Origin: Kribbella amoyensis
GTDB taxonomy: Bacteria > Actinomycetota > Actinomycetes > Propionibacteriales > Kribbellaceae
Assembly (NCBI RefSeq): GCF_007828865.1
Contig: NZ_VIVK01000001.1
Span: forward strand, 3,410,001 to 3,474,000
Direction: 5' to 3'
Length of the DNA stretch: 64,000 nucleotides
Position 1 is the first letter of the stretch. Every line of letters starts with the position of its first letter. This document shows positions 36,326 through 44,146 of the stretch, piece after piece. The notes beneath the pieces were generated by a model. It was not told where the DNA came from. It saw only the letters and a program-made list of their open reading frames with translations, and searched no databases. The position numbers and the translations under genes are program-made.

Positions 36326-36453
36326 GGGCTGGCGTTACTGCGAGGTGAGTGGCCCGGGGTGCGCCTGCATGGGGCGCGGTCCGCGGGCAGGTGGTGGGCG
36401 CTACCGGGCGGGTGCGGGTGCGGAGCGGGCTGGTGTTACGGCGAGGTGGGCGG
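36326..36453 (+). repeat. Diverged direct repeat in a G-rich intergenic stretch
   Basis: A 27-bp segment at 36326-36352 (core TTACTGCGAGGTGAG) recurs at 36427-36453 (core TTACGGCGAGGTGGG) with 23 of 27 matches. The region 36289-36523 otherwise has only G-rich sequence between two convergent genes, and no convincing gene. Confidence 0.45.
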
Positions 36454-36523
36454 GAGGCCGGACGCGGCGCGGGTTCGCGGGTGGGTGCCGTGCCGGTCCT
36501 GGGGGTGTGCGGTTGGGTGGGGG

Positions 36524-36772
36524 TTAGCGGTGAAGTTCTTCGGGTTGGTCGGCTTCTTCGCCGAAGGGGTGGGTGTCGATGAACTGCTTGGTTTCGGTGT
36601 AGAGGCGCTCGATGTACTTCTCCAGCTCGGTGGCTTCTACTCGCCACTGGCCGCGGCCGCCGATCTTGACCGCGGGGATGTCGCCGCGGCGGACCAGGGC
36701 GTAGACCTGGTTGGCGGAGATGTTCAGCACCTCGGCGACGTCCGAGAGCTGGAGGAAGCGTGGTTGCGGCAT
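36524..36772 (-). CDS. Excisionase/BldC-type helix-turn-helix protein
   Basis: An 82-residue MerR-like winged-helix (HTH_17) protein: FLQLSDVAEVLNISANQVYALVRRGDIPAVKIGGRGQWRVEATELEKYIERL, read in parts, covers the helix-turn-helix and wing. Unlike phage excisionases, this type is widely present at one conserved chromosomal site in actinobacteria and has no integrase beside it. It is divergent from the SAF gene across 217 bp, so it may regulate that operon. No clear ribosome site. Confidence 0.85.
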   Translation of the reverse strand: MPQPRFLQLSDVAEVLNISANQVYALVRRGDIPAVKIGGRGQWRVEATELEKYIERLYTETKQFIDTHPFGEEADQPEELHR

Positions 36773-36989
36773 ACGCCTGGCGCCCTTTCCCTGGTCGACG
36801 GTCCGCTGCGGTGACGGTTGCAGCTTCCTGCAACGGCACTTCCTTCAGTTTGCCACGGTTGGCCTTCGGACGATTGAGTTTGTCCCCAGCCCGGCGGACC
36901 TGTGGACGGCGGAGCACGGAAAGAACCGGGAGTTGGCACAATGCCGTTCTCGGAGCGCGTTCGGTTCGTCACAGGGGAGAGTCGGCATC

Positions 36990-37652
36990 GTGGTGGTGGA
37001 GAGTCCAGTCCGGAGCGGGTTCGCGGCGCAGTCCGTGCCGGCGCAGCGCAGTCGCCGGGCCCGGTGGAAGGACGGCCGGCTGCTGCTCGGGGTGCTGCTG
37101 GTCGCGGTGACCGCGCTGGCCGGTGCGAAGGTGCTGTCGTCGGCCGACGACACCACCTCGATCTGGGCGGCGGAGCGGGACCTCCCGGCCGGGACCAGGC
37201 TGACCGCCGACGACCTGACCACGGTCCGGGTCCGCTTCACCGGCACCGACGAGGCGAACCAGTACGTCGCCGCCGACGCCGACCTGAAGGGCCTGATCGT
37301 GGTCCGCGCGGTCAAGGCGGGCGAGTTCGTCCCGCGGCAGGCAGCTGTGAACCAGGCCGACAACGACCGCACCGAGCTCCCGCTGTCGGTCGCCAGTGGC
37401 CGGCTCCCGGCGGACACGGCAGCGGGCGACCAGGTCGACATCTGGGTGGTCCCGAAGGATCCCGAGCAGCCGGCCCGCAAGCTCTACGACACCGTCCGCG
37501 TGGTCCAGATCGACGCCGTGAAAGGGGTCGCCGGCGGTAGTTCGCGGCGTCAGGTGCTGATCGGGCTCGAGCCGGCCGACCTCCCGAAGCTGCCGGCCGC
37601 GCTCGCCGCGACCGGTACCGGGGAGCCCGTCCTCGTCCGGCGGGGCCGCTGA
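36990..37652 (+). CDS. SAF domain protein (CpaB/RcpC-like)
   Basis: About 220 residues: basic N-terminus, one membrane segment (RLLLGVLLVAVTALAGAKVLSS), and a SAF domain outside the membrane (IWAAERDLPAGTRLTADDLTTVRV to KGLIVVRAVKAGEFVPRQAAV), then a CpaB-like tail (GDQVDIWVVP, VRVVQID). In Tad/Flp pili this protein helps periplasmic assembly. GTG 36990 is chosen because GGGGAGAG precedes it by about 9 nt; an in-frame extension back to 36711 overlaps the divergent HTH gene. The stop overlaps the next ATG (TGATG). Confidence 0.82.
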   Translation: MVVESPVRSGFAAQSVPAQRSRRARWKDGRLLLGVLLVAVTALAGAKVLSSADDTTSIWAAERDLPAGTRLTADDLTTVRVRFTGTDEANQYVAADADLKGLIVVRAVKAGEFVPRQAAVNQADNDRTELPLSVASGRLPADTAAGDQVDIWVVPKDPEQPARKLYDTVRVVQIDAVKGVAGGSSRRQVLIGLEPADLPKLPAALAATGTGEPVLVRRGR

Positions 37653-38920
37653 TGTCGGTTCCCGTCCTGCTCGCGGTGACCGGGGCGCCGTGGGAGGCCG
37701 ACGTGGTCCGCCGGGCCGAGCGTGCCCCCGGGATCCGGATCGTGCGGCGCTGTGTGGACATCGCCGACGTGATGGCGGCCGCGACCGCGGGGCAGGCGCG
37801 GGCCGTGCTGCTCGCCGAGGACCTGCCGCGGCTCAGCTCCGACGCGGTCGCTGCCCTGCACGCCCGCCGGATCGTCGTGGTCGCGCTGGTCGACCCGTCG
37901 GACAACGGTGAGCCCGCCGGCGGCGAGGACAGGCTCAGCCGGATGGGGATCGAGCGGATCCTGCCGGCCGACGTCAGCGGCGAGGACCTAGGCCGCGCGA
38001 TCACCGACGCCGTGGACTCCGGCCCACCCGCGACCGTCTCCCACTTCTCCGGTGGCTTCGTCCCCCAACCTGCCGGATCCACCGAGCCGGTCCAGCGGCA
38101 CTACGACCCCTCGGGCAACGGCCGCCTCATCGCGGTCTGGGGTCCCACCGGCGCACCGGGCCGCAGTACGGTCGCGGTGGGGCTGGCCACCGAGCTGGCC
38201 GCGCGTGGGGTGTCCACGCTGCTCGCCGACGCGGACGTGTACGGCGGGACGGTGGCCCAGCAGCTCGGCATGCTCGACGAGACCTCCGGGCTCGCGGCGG
38301 CCGCGCGGTCGGCGAGCGGCGGATCGCTCACCGTCGAGGTGCTCGCCAAGCAGGGGCGCCAGGTCGCCGCCCATCTCCTCGTCCTCACCGGGCTCAGCCG
38401 CGCCGACCGCTGGACCGAGCTCCGGCCGGCGGCGGTCGAGTCGGTCTGGTCGACGGCCCGGCAGCTCGCGCCGTGCACCGTGGTCGACGTCAGCTTCTGT
38501 CTGGAGAGCGACGAGGAGATCTCCTTCGACACGCTCGCTCCCCGCCGCAACGGCGTGACCCTGGCCACCCTGGAGGAGGCCGACGAGGTGGTCGTGGTCG
38601 GGACCGCCGACCCGGTCGGCCTCACCCGGCTGATCCGGTCCCTGCACGAGCTCCGCGCCGCGGTCCCGTCGGCGAACACCCGCGTCGTGGTCAACAGGGT
38701 CCGCTCAGGGTCGCTCGGCAGTTCCCCGGCCGACTCGGTCGCGGAGGCGCTCGGCCGGTACGCCGGGGTCGAGGCGGCCGCGTTGCTCCCGCTGGACCAG
38801 GCGGCCTGCGACGCCGCGCTCACGCACGGGCGGAGCCTGGCCGAGGCGGCCCGGTCGAGCAAGTTGCGCAAGGCGATGCAGGGGTTGGCCACCGGAGTGA
38901 TCAGGGATCACCTCAGTTGA
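37652..38920 (+). CDS. TadZ/CpaE-like P-loop ATPase family protein with degenerate Walker A
   Basis: A 422-residue protein: N-terminal receiver-like domain (1-125; VLLAEDLPRLSSDAVAAL) followed by a ParA/MinD-type domain (158-420). The P-loop reads GPTGAPGRST (164-173), where both the signature and the nucleotide-binding Lys are replaced (Thr and Arg). Other ParA features remain (VSTLLADADVYGGTVAQQLG; TRVVVNRVRSG). Atypical P-loops are known in TadZ, which localises pilus machinery; actinobacterial Ssd-like septum proteins are related. It is coupled to the SAF gene. No TadA, TadB/C or Flp genes are in the window. Confidence 0.8.
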   Translation: MSVPVLLAVTGAPWEADVVRRAERAPGIRIVRRCVDIADVMAAATAGQARAVLLAEDLPRLSSDAVAALHARRIVVVALVDPSDNGEPAGGEDRLSRMGIERILPADVSGEDLGRAITDAVDSGPPATVSHFSGGFVPQPAGSTEPVQRHYDPSGNGRLIAVWGPTGAPGRSTVAVGLATELAARGVSTLLADADVYGGTVAQQLGMLDETSGLAAAARSASGGSLTVEVLAKQGRQVAAHLLVLTGLSRADRWTELRPAAVESVWSTARQLAPCTVVDVSFCLESDEEISFDTLAPRRNGVTLATLEEADEVVVVGTADPVGLTRLIRSLHELRAAVPSANTRVVVNRVRSGSLGSSPADSVAEALGRYAGVEAAALLPLDQAACDAALTHGRSLAEAARSSKLRKAMQGLATGVIRDHLS

Positions 38921-38998
38921 TTCCCGGGGGAAATCCCCACCGACAACGCCCCGCGGATATGTCAGGGTGAGCAGCAGGTCACCAGTACGGGAGTGAGC

Positions 38999-39787
38999 AT
39001 GTCCGAGGTTCAAGGTCGTCCGGCCAGCAGCATCAGCGCGCAGCGCCGGTACGGGATCGCGATCTCGGTCGGGCTGATCCTCGGTGGGGCGTACTGGGCG
39101 CTGACCAGCCTGACCGAGGAGGCCAAGGCCAGCCAGGACCACTACCCGGTGCAGGGGACCGCGGTCGCGATCGAGAGCAGCTCGGCCGACGTCGAGATCC
39201 GGTCCGGGGACGTCGGCGACATCACCATCGACCGCCGGTTCGAGCGCAACCTGTTCGGGTCGGAGCCGAAGGAGAAGTACAAGAACGGCAAGCTGGAGAT
39301 CCGGGACACCAGCTGCGGGTTCCTCTCGTTCGGCTGCTCCACCCACTACGTGATCACCGTGCCCAAGGACGTCGCGGTGAGCGTGGAGAGCACCAGTGGC
39401 GACCTGACCATCACCGATCTGCCCGGCGGCGCGAAGGTGAAGACCAGCTCCGGCGGGGTCGAGGCGAGCCGGATCGGCGGCGAGCTGCTGCTGAACTCGT
39501 CCTCCGGTGACCTCGAGGCCAGTGAGCTGACCGCGACCAAGGTGATCACGAACAGCAGCTCCGGCAGCGTGGACCTGAGCTTCGAGACCGCGCCGCAGTC
39601 GGTCGAGGCGGAGGCGAGCTCGGGCGACGTCACCGTTCAGGTGCCGGAGGGCACCGAGACGTACCAGGTGCAGACCGACACCTCTTCCGGGGACGAGTCC
39701 GCCAACGTCCGGTCCGACCCGGCCGCCACCCGCACGATCAAGGCGAAGACGTCGAGCGGTGACGTCACGATCGAGTACACCCGCTGA
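38999..39787 (+). CDS. DUF4097 family beta-strand repeat membrane protein
   Basis: A 262-residue protein with one N-terminal membrane segment (YGIAISVGLILGGAYWAL) and an extracytoplasmic right-handed beta-helix-like domain built of repeated SSSGDxxxx turns (VEIRSGDVGDI, SVESTSGDLTI, LLNSSSGDLEASEL, VITNSSSGSVDL, EASSGDVTV, DTSSGDESANV, KTSSGDVTIEY). DUF4097 proteins are often linked to envelope stress or putative adhesion; function is not established. GGGAG ends 5 nt before ATG 38999, so GTG 38993 is less likely. Confidence 0.85.
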   Translation: MSEVQGRPASSISAQRRYGIAISVGLILGGAYWALTSLTEEAKASQDHYPVQGTAVAIESSSADVEIRSGDVGDITIDRRFERNLFGSEPKEKYKNGKLEIRDTSCGFLSFGCSTHYVITVPKDVAVSVESTSGDLTITDLPGGAKVKTSSGGVEASRIGGELLLNSSSGDLEASELTATKVITNSSSGSVDLSFETAPQSVEAEASSGDVTVQVPEGTETYQVQTDTSSGDESANVRSDPAATRTIKAKTSSGDVTIEYTR

Positions 39788-39873
39788 CCGAGCGCGACCA
39801 CCCGACCGCGGTCACCGGCAGCGACGAGCGGGCGAAACGACCGGTACGCCCGGGGCGGGTGACCGGCGCTGAG

Positions 39874-39879
39874 TAGTCT
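39874..39879 (+). promoter_or_regulatory. -10-like hexamer before the HAD gene
   Basis: TAGTCT ends 7 nt before ATG 39887 with no ribosome site between. A leaderless transcript for the HAD-GT87 pair is likely. Confidence 0.55.
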
Positions 39880-39886
39880 TGCGCGC

Positions 39887-40543
39887 ATGCCTGACGACAA
39901 GCCCGCACTGCGTGGTCTGCTGGTGGACTGGGGCGGGGTGCTCACCTCCGGCCTGAACGACGCGCTCGGCCGCTGGGCCGAACTCGACGGGCTCGACTAC
40001 GAGGCGTACTACCGGGCGATGATGGACTGGCTGGCCACCACCCCGGCCGAGGCCGAGCTGAACCCGATCCACGCGCTCGAACGCGGGCAGATCGCGGTAC
40101 CGGACTTCGAGCGCCGGCTGGCCGCGCTCCTGATCCGCCGGGACGGGACCCCGGTCCCGGCCGAGGGCCTGATCGAGCGGATGTTCGCGCACTTCGAGCA
40201 CCAGCCGCAGATGTCCGCGCTGGTCCGCCGGGCCCGGTCGCACGGGATCCGGACCGCGCTGCTGTCCAACTCGTGGGGCAACTCCTATCCGCGCGACACC
40301 TGGGACGGGATGTTCGACGACATCGTCATCTCCGGTGAGGTCGGGCTGCGCAAGCCGGAGCCGGAGATCTTCCTGCTGGCCAGCGAGCGGCTCGGGCTGA
40401 AGCCGGCCGAGTGCGTGTTCGTCGACGACATGGAACCCAACGTCGTGGGTGCCCGCGAGCTCGGCATGACCGCGGTGCACCACACCTCCTACGACGAGAC
40501 CCGGCGCGAGCTGGAAGCCCTGTTCGGGGCCGACCTGACGTGA
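39887..40543 (+). CDS. HAD-IA family hydrolase with altered motif I
   Basis: A 218-residue HAD-fold protein. Motif I is LLVDWGGVLT: the nucleophile Asp14 is kept but the usual general-acid Asp two residues on is Gly16. Motif II is LLSNSWG, motif III the Lys in RKPEPEIF, motif IV VFVDDMEPNVVGA. Loss of the second Asp is typical of non-phosphatase HADs such as haloacid dehalogenases and of the soluble-epoxide-hydrolase N-terminal branch. It overlaps the mannosyltransferase gene by 4 bp (GTGA). Substrate unknown. Confidence 0.85.
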   Translation: MPDDKPALRGLLVDWGGVLTSGLNDALGRWAELDGLDYEAYYRAMMDWLATTPAEAELNPIHALERGQIAVPDFERRLAALLIRRDGTPVPAEGLIERMFAHFEHQPQMSALVRRARSHGIRTALLSNSWGNSYPRDTWDGMFDDIVISGEVGLRKPEPEIFLLASERLGLKPAECVFVDDMEPNVVGARELGMTAVHHTSYDETRRELEALFGADLT

Positions 40544-41760
40544 GTACGACGACCGCACCGCGGGCGACCGACCGTCGCAAGCTCGTCCTGGTGATCCTCG
40601 GCTGTGCTGCCTTCGTCGCCCTGGGCGCGTGGGCGTACGGCCTGTTCGGCAGCATGATCGACCTCCGCGTCTACCGGATGGGAGGCTCGGTCCTGCTCGA
40701 CAGAGCCTCCCTGTACGACGCGCAGCTGCCGGGCTCGGGGCTGCCGTTCACGTACCCGCCGTTCGCCGCGATCGCGATGGTGCCGTTGGCCGCCGTCCCG
40801 TGGGGTGTCGCGCTGGTCGTGTGGACGACGATCTCGGTGCTGTGCATCGCCGCGATCTGGCGGGTCAGCCTGCCGGAGAACGCGTGGAGCCTGCTCCCGG
40901 AGCCGTGGCGGGACCGGCGGCTCGTGGTGCTCGCGGCGCTGACCCTGGCGTCGTTGCTGCTCGAGCCGGTCTGGCAGACGATCCAGTTCGGCCAGATCAA
41001 CCTGTTGCTGACGGCAATGATCCTGCTGGACCTGGTCCGGCCGGCCTCGGCCCGGTGGCGCGGGTTCTGGCTCGGCGTCACGATCGGGATCAAGCTGACC
41101 CCGTTGCCGTTCCTGGCCTTCCTGCTGATCACCAAGCAGTGGCGCGCGTTCCGGAACGCGGTCCTGGGCCTGCTCGCGACGATGGCGATCGGTTTCGCGG
41201 TCGTGCCGAACCAGTCCTGGGAGTACTGGACCGTCGTGGTCCGCAACGCCAACCGGGTCGGCGGTCTCGCCTACACCGCGAACCAGTCCTTCATGGGTTT
41301 CCTCAGCCGCCTCGGTGACGACGCGGGCTGGATCCAGCCCGTCTGGTTCGTGCTGTCGGCCGCCTTCGGTCTCGCGGTGCTCTGGCTGGCCCGCCGGTAC
41401 TGGCTCGCCGGCGAACGTGTCACCGCCTTGTCGGTGATGGCGCTGGCGGTGCTCTACGCCTCACCGGTGTCGTGGAGCCACCACTGGGTCTGGATCATCC
41501 CGCTCGGGATCAGCCTGATCCGCGCCGTACACCGCCGGTGGGGCTTCCGGGCCGCGACGATCAGCGGCGCCCTCTGGTACGCCCTGTTCGTGCTCCGCTC
41601 GATCTGGTGGGTCCCGTTCCGCGACGACCGGGAGCTGTCCTGGTCCTTCTGGCAGTCGATCCCGGGCAACTCCCACCTGATCCTCGGCCTGGTCGCGTTC
41701 GCGGTCCTGGCGTACGCGGCGCCGGTACCGGACCGGGCCAGGCAGACCGCGGGCGCCTGA
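40540..41760 (+). CDS. GT87-type membrane mannosyltransferase (DUF2029)
   Basis: A 406-residue polytopic protein with about ten membrane segments. The N-terminal loop has DLRVYRMGGSVLLD with the acidic catalytic-type motif of GT-C enzymes, and FTYPPFAAI, QTIQFGQINLLL and GIKLTPLPFLAFLL are hallmarks of the GT87/PimE-like family. These enzymes add alpha-1,2-mannose from polyprenyl-phospho-mannose to phosphatidylinositol mannosides or arabinogalactan-type glycans outside the membrane. GTG 40540 overlaps the HAD stop. Confidence 0.88.
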   Translation: MSTTTAPRATDRRKLVLVILGCAAFVALGAWAYGLFGSMIDLRVYRMGGSVLLDRASLYDAQLPGSGLPFTYPPFAAIAMVPLAAVPWGVALVVWTTISVLCIAAIWRVSLPENAWSLLPEPWRDRRLVVLAALTLASLLLEPVWQTIQFGQINLLLTAMILLDLVRPASARWRGFWLGVTIGIKLTPLPFLAFLLITKQWRAFRNAVLGLLATMAIGFAVVPNQSWEYWTVVVRNANRVGGLAYTANQSFMGFLSRLGDDAGWIQPVWFVLSAAFGLAVLWLARRYWLAGERVTALSVMALAVLYASPVSWSHHWVWIIPLGISLIRAVHRRWGFRAATISGALWYALFVLRSIWWVPFRDDRELSWSFWQSIPGNSHLILGLVAFAVLAYAAPVPDRARQTAGA

Positions 41761-41766
41761 CCTGGT

Positions 41767-42192
41767 TCAGCTGCCGGAGCCGACGATGGCGGTGACGCGG
41801 ATCTCGATCCGCATGGTGGCGAGGCCGAGGACGGTGACACCGGTCTCGGTCCAGATCGGCGCGCGACCGCCCATCCGGAGCCGGAACTGCTCGGCCATCA
41901 CCTTGTTGTGGTCGTCGCCGATCACGTCCTCGCCCGGGGCGACCTTGTGGTACGAGTTCACGTGGATGACGTCCTTCCAGGTCGCGCCGACCGTGGCCAG
42001 AGCGCGCTCCACGTTGTCGAAGGCCCGGACGATCTCGTCCTCCAGCGCGTCGGGGATGACCAGGTCGTCGTCCACCCCGGCCTGGCCGGAGATCTCGACC
42101 CGGTCGTCGACGCGGACGGCCCCGCTGTAGCCGAGGGCCGCGTGCAGCTTCTCGCCGTAGCCCGGGACGACGCCGAAAGTCACAGTGCTCAT
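41767..42192 (-). CDS. RidA family protein (YjgF/YER057c/UK114)
   Basis: A 141-residue trimeric-type protein: GYSGAVRVDDRVEISGQAGVDDD, FDNVERALATVGATWKDVIHVNSYH and RAPIWTETGVTVLGLATMRIEIRVTAIV. The C-terminal Arg of the family active site, usually in a PARxxxxV motif, seems replaced here (RAPIWTETGV), so classical 2-iminoacid deaminase activity is unsure. AGAGGAA precedes ATG 42192. It is divergent from a MarR gene with repeated operator-like sites between them, so it is probably the regulated target. Confidence 0.87.
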   Translation of the reverse strand: MSTVTFGVVPGYGEKLHAALGYSGAVRVDDRVEISGQAGVDDDLVIPDALEDEIVRAFDNVERALATVGATWKDVIHVNSYHKVAPGEDVIGDDHNKVMAEQFRLRMGGRAPIWTETGVTVLGLATMRIEIRVTAIVGSGS

Positions 42193-42240
42193 GATGGTTC
42201 CTCTGCGTGTTGGTAGGGAGTGCGTTTCCTCGGAGATGAG

Positions 42241-42290
42241 TTCACGCGTAAAGTGATAGTAGCGCGCGATGACTTCAAGCGCAAAGTGAT
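42241..42290. promoter_or_regulatory. Two MarR-type direct repeats 33 bp apart
   Basis: TTCACGCGTAAAGTGAT (42241-42257) and TTCAAGCGCAAAGTGAT (42274-42290) match at 15 of 17 positions. The 33-bp offset is about three helical turns. They fill the gap between the divergent RidA and MarR genes, so they are likely MarR binding sites controlling both. Confidence 0.65.
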
Positions 42291-42318
42291 GACCGCGACC
42301 GGAAGGACAGGACGACCC

Positions 42319-42789
42319 ATGGGCGAGGACGACGAGCCGCGCTGGCTCGACGAGCAGGAGAAGGCGGCGTGGACGGGGCTGATCTCCCTGGTCCTGTTGC
42401 TGCCGAGCAAGCTGGAGTCGCCGCTGCGGCAGGAGCACGGCATCACGCTGTTCGAGTACCTCGTGCTCAGCCACCTGTCCGAGGCGCGGCGGCGCAAACT
42501 GCGGATGGGCGAGCTCGCGTTCCTCGCCAGCGGGTCGTTGTCCCGCCTGTCCAACGTCGTCAAACGCTGTGAACAGCGCGGCTGGGTGGTCCGTACCCCG
42601 GACCCGGCCGACGGCCGCTACACCCTCGCCGAACTCACCGACGCGGGCTTCGACATCGTCCGTGAGGCGGCCCCCACCCACCTGCGCGCCGTCCGCCGGA
42701 TCGTCCTCGACTCGCTCAACCCCACCGACCAGAAGGCCCTCGTCCGCGTCGCCGAGAAGCTCCGCATCGTGCCCGCGGACTTCGGCTGA
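42319..42789 (+). CDS. MarR family transcriptional regulator
   Basis: A 156-residue regulator with the winged-helix MarR core: ITLFEYLVLSHLSEA, MGELAFLASGSLSRLSNVVKRCEQRGWVVRTPDPADGRYTLAELTDAG (read in parts; DxR wing motif). ATG 42319 has AGGA 6 nt upstream. Longer readings from ATG 42289 or GTG/ATG 42220 would translate across the two repeated operator-like sites, giving a peptide that itself repeats (FTRKVIV, FKRKVM), so they are rejected. It probably represses itself and the divergent RidA gene. Confidence 0.9.
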   Translation: MGEDDEPRWLDEQEKAAWTGLISLVLLLPSKLESPLRQEHGITLFEYLVLSHLSEARRRKLRMGELAFLASGSLSRLSNVVKRCEQRGWVVRTPDPADGRYTLAELTDAGFDIVREAAPTHLRAVRRIVLDSLNPTDQKALVRVAEKLRIVPADFG

Positions 42790-42813
42790 GGGCCGCCGGG
42801 AGACACCAATGGG

Positions 42814-44142
42814 CTAGGACGAGAACAGCAGGATCAGGCCGCCGACCGTGTAGCCGACCATGACCACGAGGAGCGGGACCTGGCCGAGCAGGGCCTTGTG
42901 CCGGGGGAAGAGGGCGACCGCGCGGTCGTGGGCGGAGACGACGCCCATCAGGTGGCCGCCGACGACGGCGAGGACCTGGAGGACCGCGATGGTGGTGCTG
43001 TGGTTGGTGATCCCGGTGTTCACCGCGAGCAGTCCGGTGCCGAAGACGTTCGCGCCGTTGCTGAGCGGGTCGCTGAGGTAGATCAGCGTCCGCTGGCCCT
43101 CCAGGATGAACAGGGTCAGGTAGTGCGCGACGACGTACCCGAGCGCGATCGGGACCACCGAATGCGCGAACAAGCCGGGCAACGACGTCCGCCGGCTGTC
43201 CGACAACCGGCCGGCCAGCAGCGTCGCCCCGGAGTACGTGACCAGGACGAACAGGATGAACGTGATCAGCGCACAGGTGCCGAGGACGGTCATCGAGACG
43301 TCCTGGTTCTGCGCCCAGCCGATCCAGGCCGACGAGTTCGAGAACCCGTCGTAGGCCGTACTGCCGAGCAGCGCCGCGACCACACCGACCAGGCCGGGCC
43401 GGGGTTTGAGGCCGTCCAGGTTCTCCAGGGGACGGCGGATCACCAGCAGCCCGTCGGTCCGGCGGCCCCACACCGACAGCCGGGCCATCAGGGTCGCGTA
43501 CACCTCGAACGGGTCCGCGCTGGAGAACCAGCGGTCACCGAAGAGGATCGCGCCGAACAGCATGATCACCACGTACAACGCGAGCCAGGCCTGCAGGACC
43601 GGCAGCGTGGCGCGGTCCGGGGCGACCAGTTCGAGCCAGGTGAACGCGAACAGGCCGAGTGCGGCCGGCCACATCCCGGCCCGGCGCGGCAGCTCGATCA
43701 GGCCCTTGGACGGGACCTGGCGGAGCACCTTGCTGAGCAGCAGGTGGATCGTGCGCAGCGGGTTCAGCGTGCGCCAGACCGGGCCGAACAGCAGCGAGAT
43801 CGGCACCAGGCCGACCCAGACCACGATGTAGACGAAGCCGAAGATCGGGTTCGTCAGCCGGTCCACCCCGGCCAGCAGCGACACCATCGCGTACAGGAAG
43901 ACGGCCAGCCCGAACAGCCGGACGAGCCAGCGGAACCAGGGTGCGTCGACCGTCCGGGTGATTGCTCGGGGCAACGGCTTGCCGGACGCGTCGCCCCGGT
44001 ACCTCGGTGACCGCCAGGCGAAGCCGAGGATCACGAACGACAGCGCGATCGCGACCGCGGCGCCGCCGACGGCGAGGCCGAACGGGACGGGCAGGTCCTG
44101 ACGCCCGCCGATCCCGTGCAGCGGCAGCAGCAGAGCGTTCAT
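42814..44142 (-). CDS. Polytopic membrane protein with HGIGGRQDLPVP N-terminus
   Basis: A 442-residue protein with about ten to eleven membrane segments. The start PLHGIGGRQDLPVPFGLAVGG lies at the outer face before the first segment and contains a His that could bind a metal. Other features are FGPVWRTLNPLRTIHLLLS, WLELVAPDRATLP, FGDRWFSSADPFEVYATLMARLSVWGR and AHYLTLFILEGQRTLIYLSDPL. I recall similar actinobacterial proteins annotated as fenitrothion hydrolase, but no activity can be claimed. It is 4 nt downstream of a cupredoxin-like lipoprotein gene, so the two likely work together. Confidence 0.7.
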   Translation of the reverse strand: MNALLLPLHGIGGRQDLPVPFGLAVGGAAVAIALSFVILGFAWRSPRYRGDASGKPLPRAITRTVDAPWFRWLVRLFGLAVFLYAMVSLLAGVDRLTNPIFGFVYIVVWVGLVPISLLFGPVWRTLNPLRTIHLLLSKVLRQVPSKGLIELPRRAGMWPAALGLFAFTWLELVAPDRATLPVLQAWLALYVVIMLFGAILFGDRWFSSADPFEVYATLMARLSVWGRRTDGLLVIRRPLENLDGLKPRPGLVGVVAALLGSTAYDGFSNSSAWIGWAQNQDVSMTVLGTCALITFILFVLVTYSGATLLAGRLSDSRRTSLPGLFAHSVVPIALGYVVAHYLTLFILEGQRTLIYLSDPLSNGANVFGTGLLAVNTGITNHSTTIAVLQVLAVVGGHLMGVVSAHDRAVALFPRHKALLGQVPLLVVMVGYTVGGLILLFSS

Positions 44143-44146
44143 CGGG

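Noticed and set aside
36524..36772. Prophage or integrative element suggested by an excisionase-like gene
   Set aside because: No integrase, att repeats or phage genes are nearby, and this HTH type is a chromosomal regulator in actinobacteria.
42220..42288. Longer start of the MarR gene
   Set aside because: It would translate the two operator-like repeats, and the ribosome site fits ATG 42319 better.
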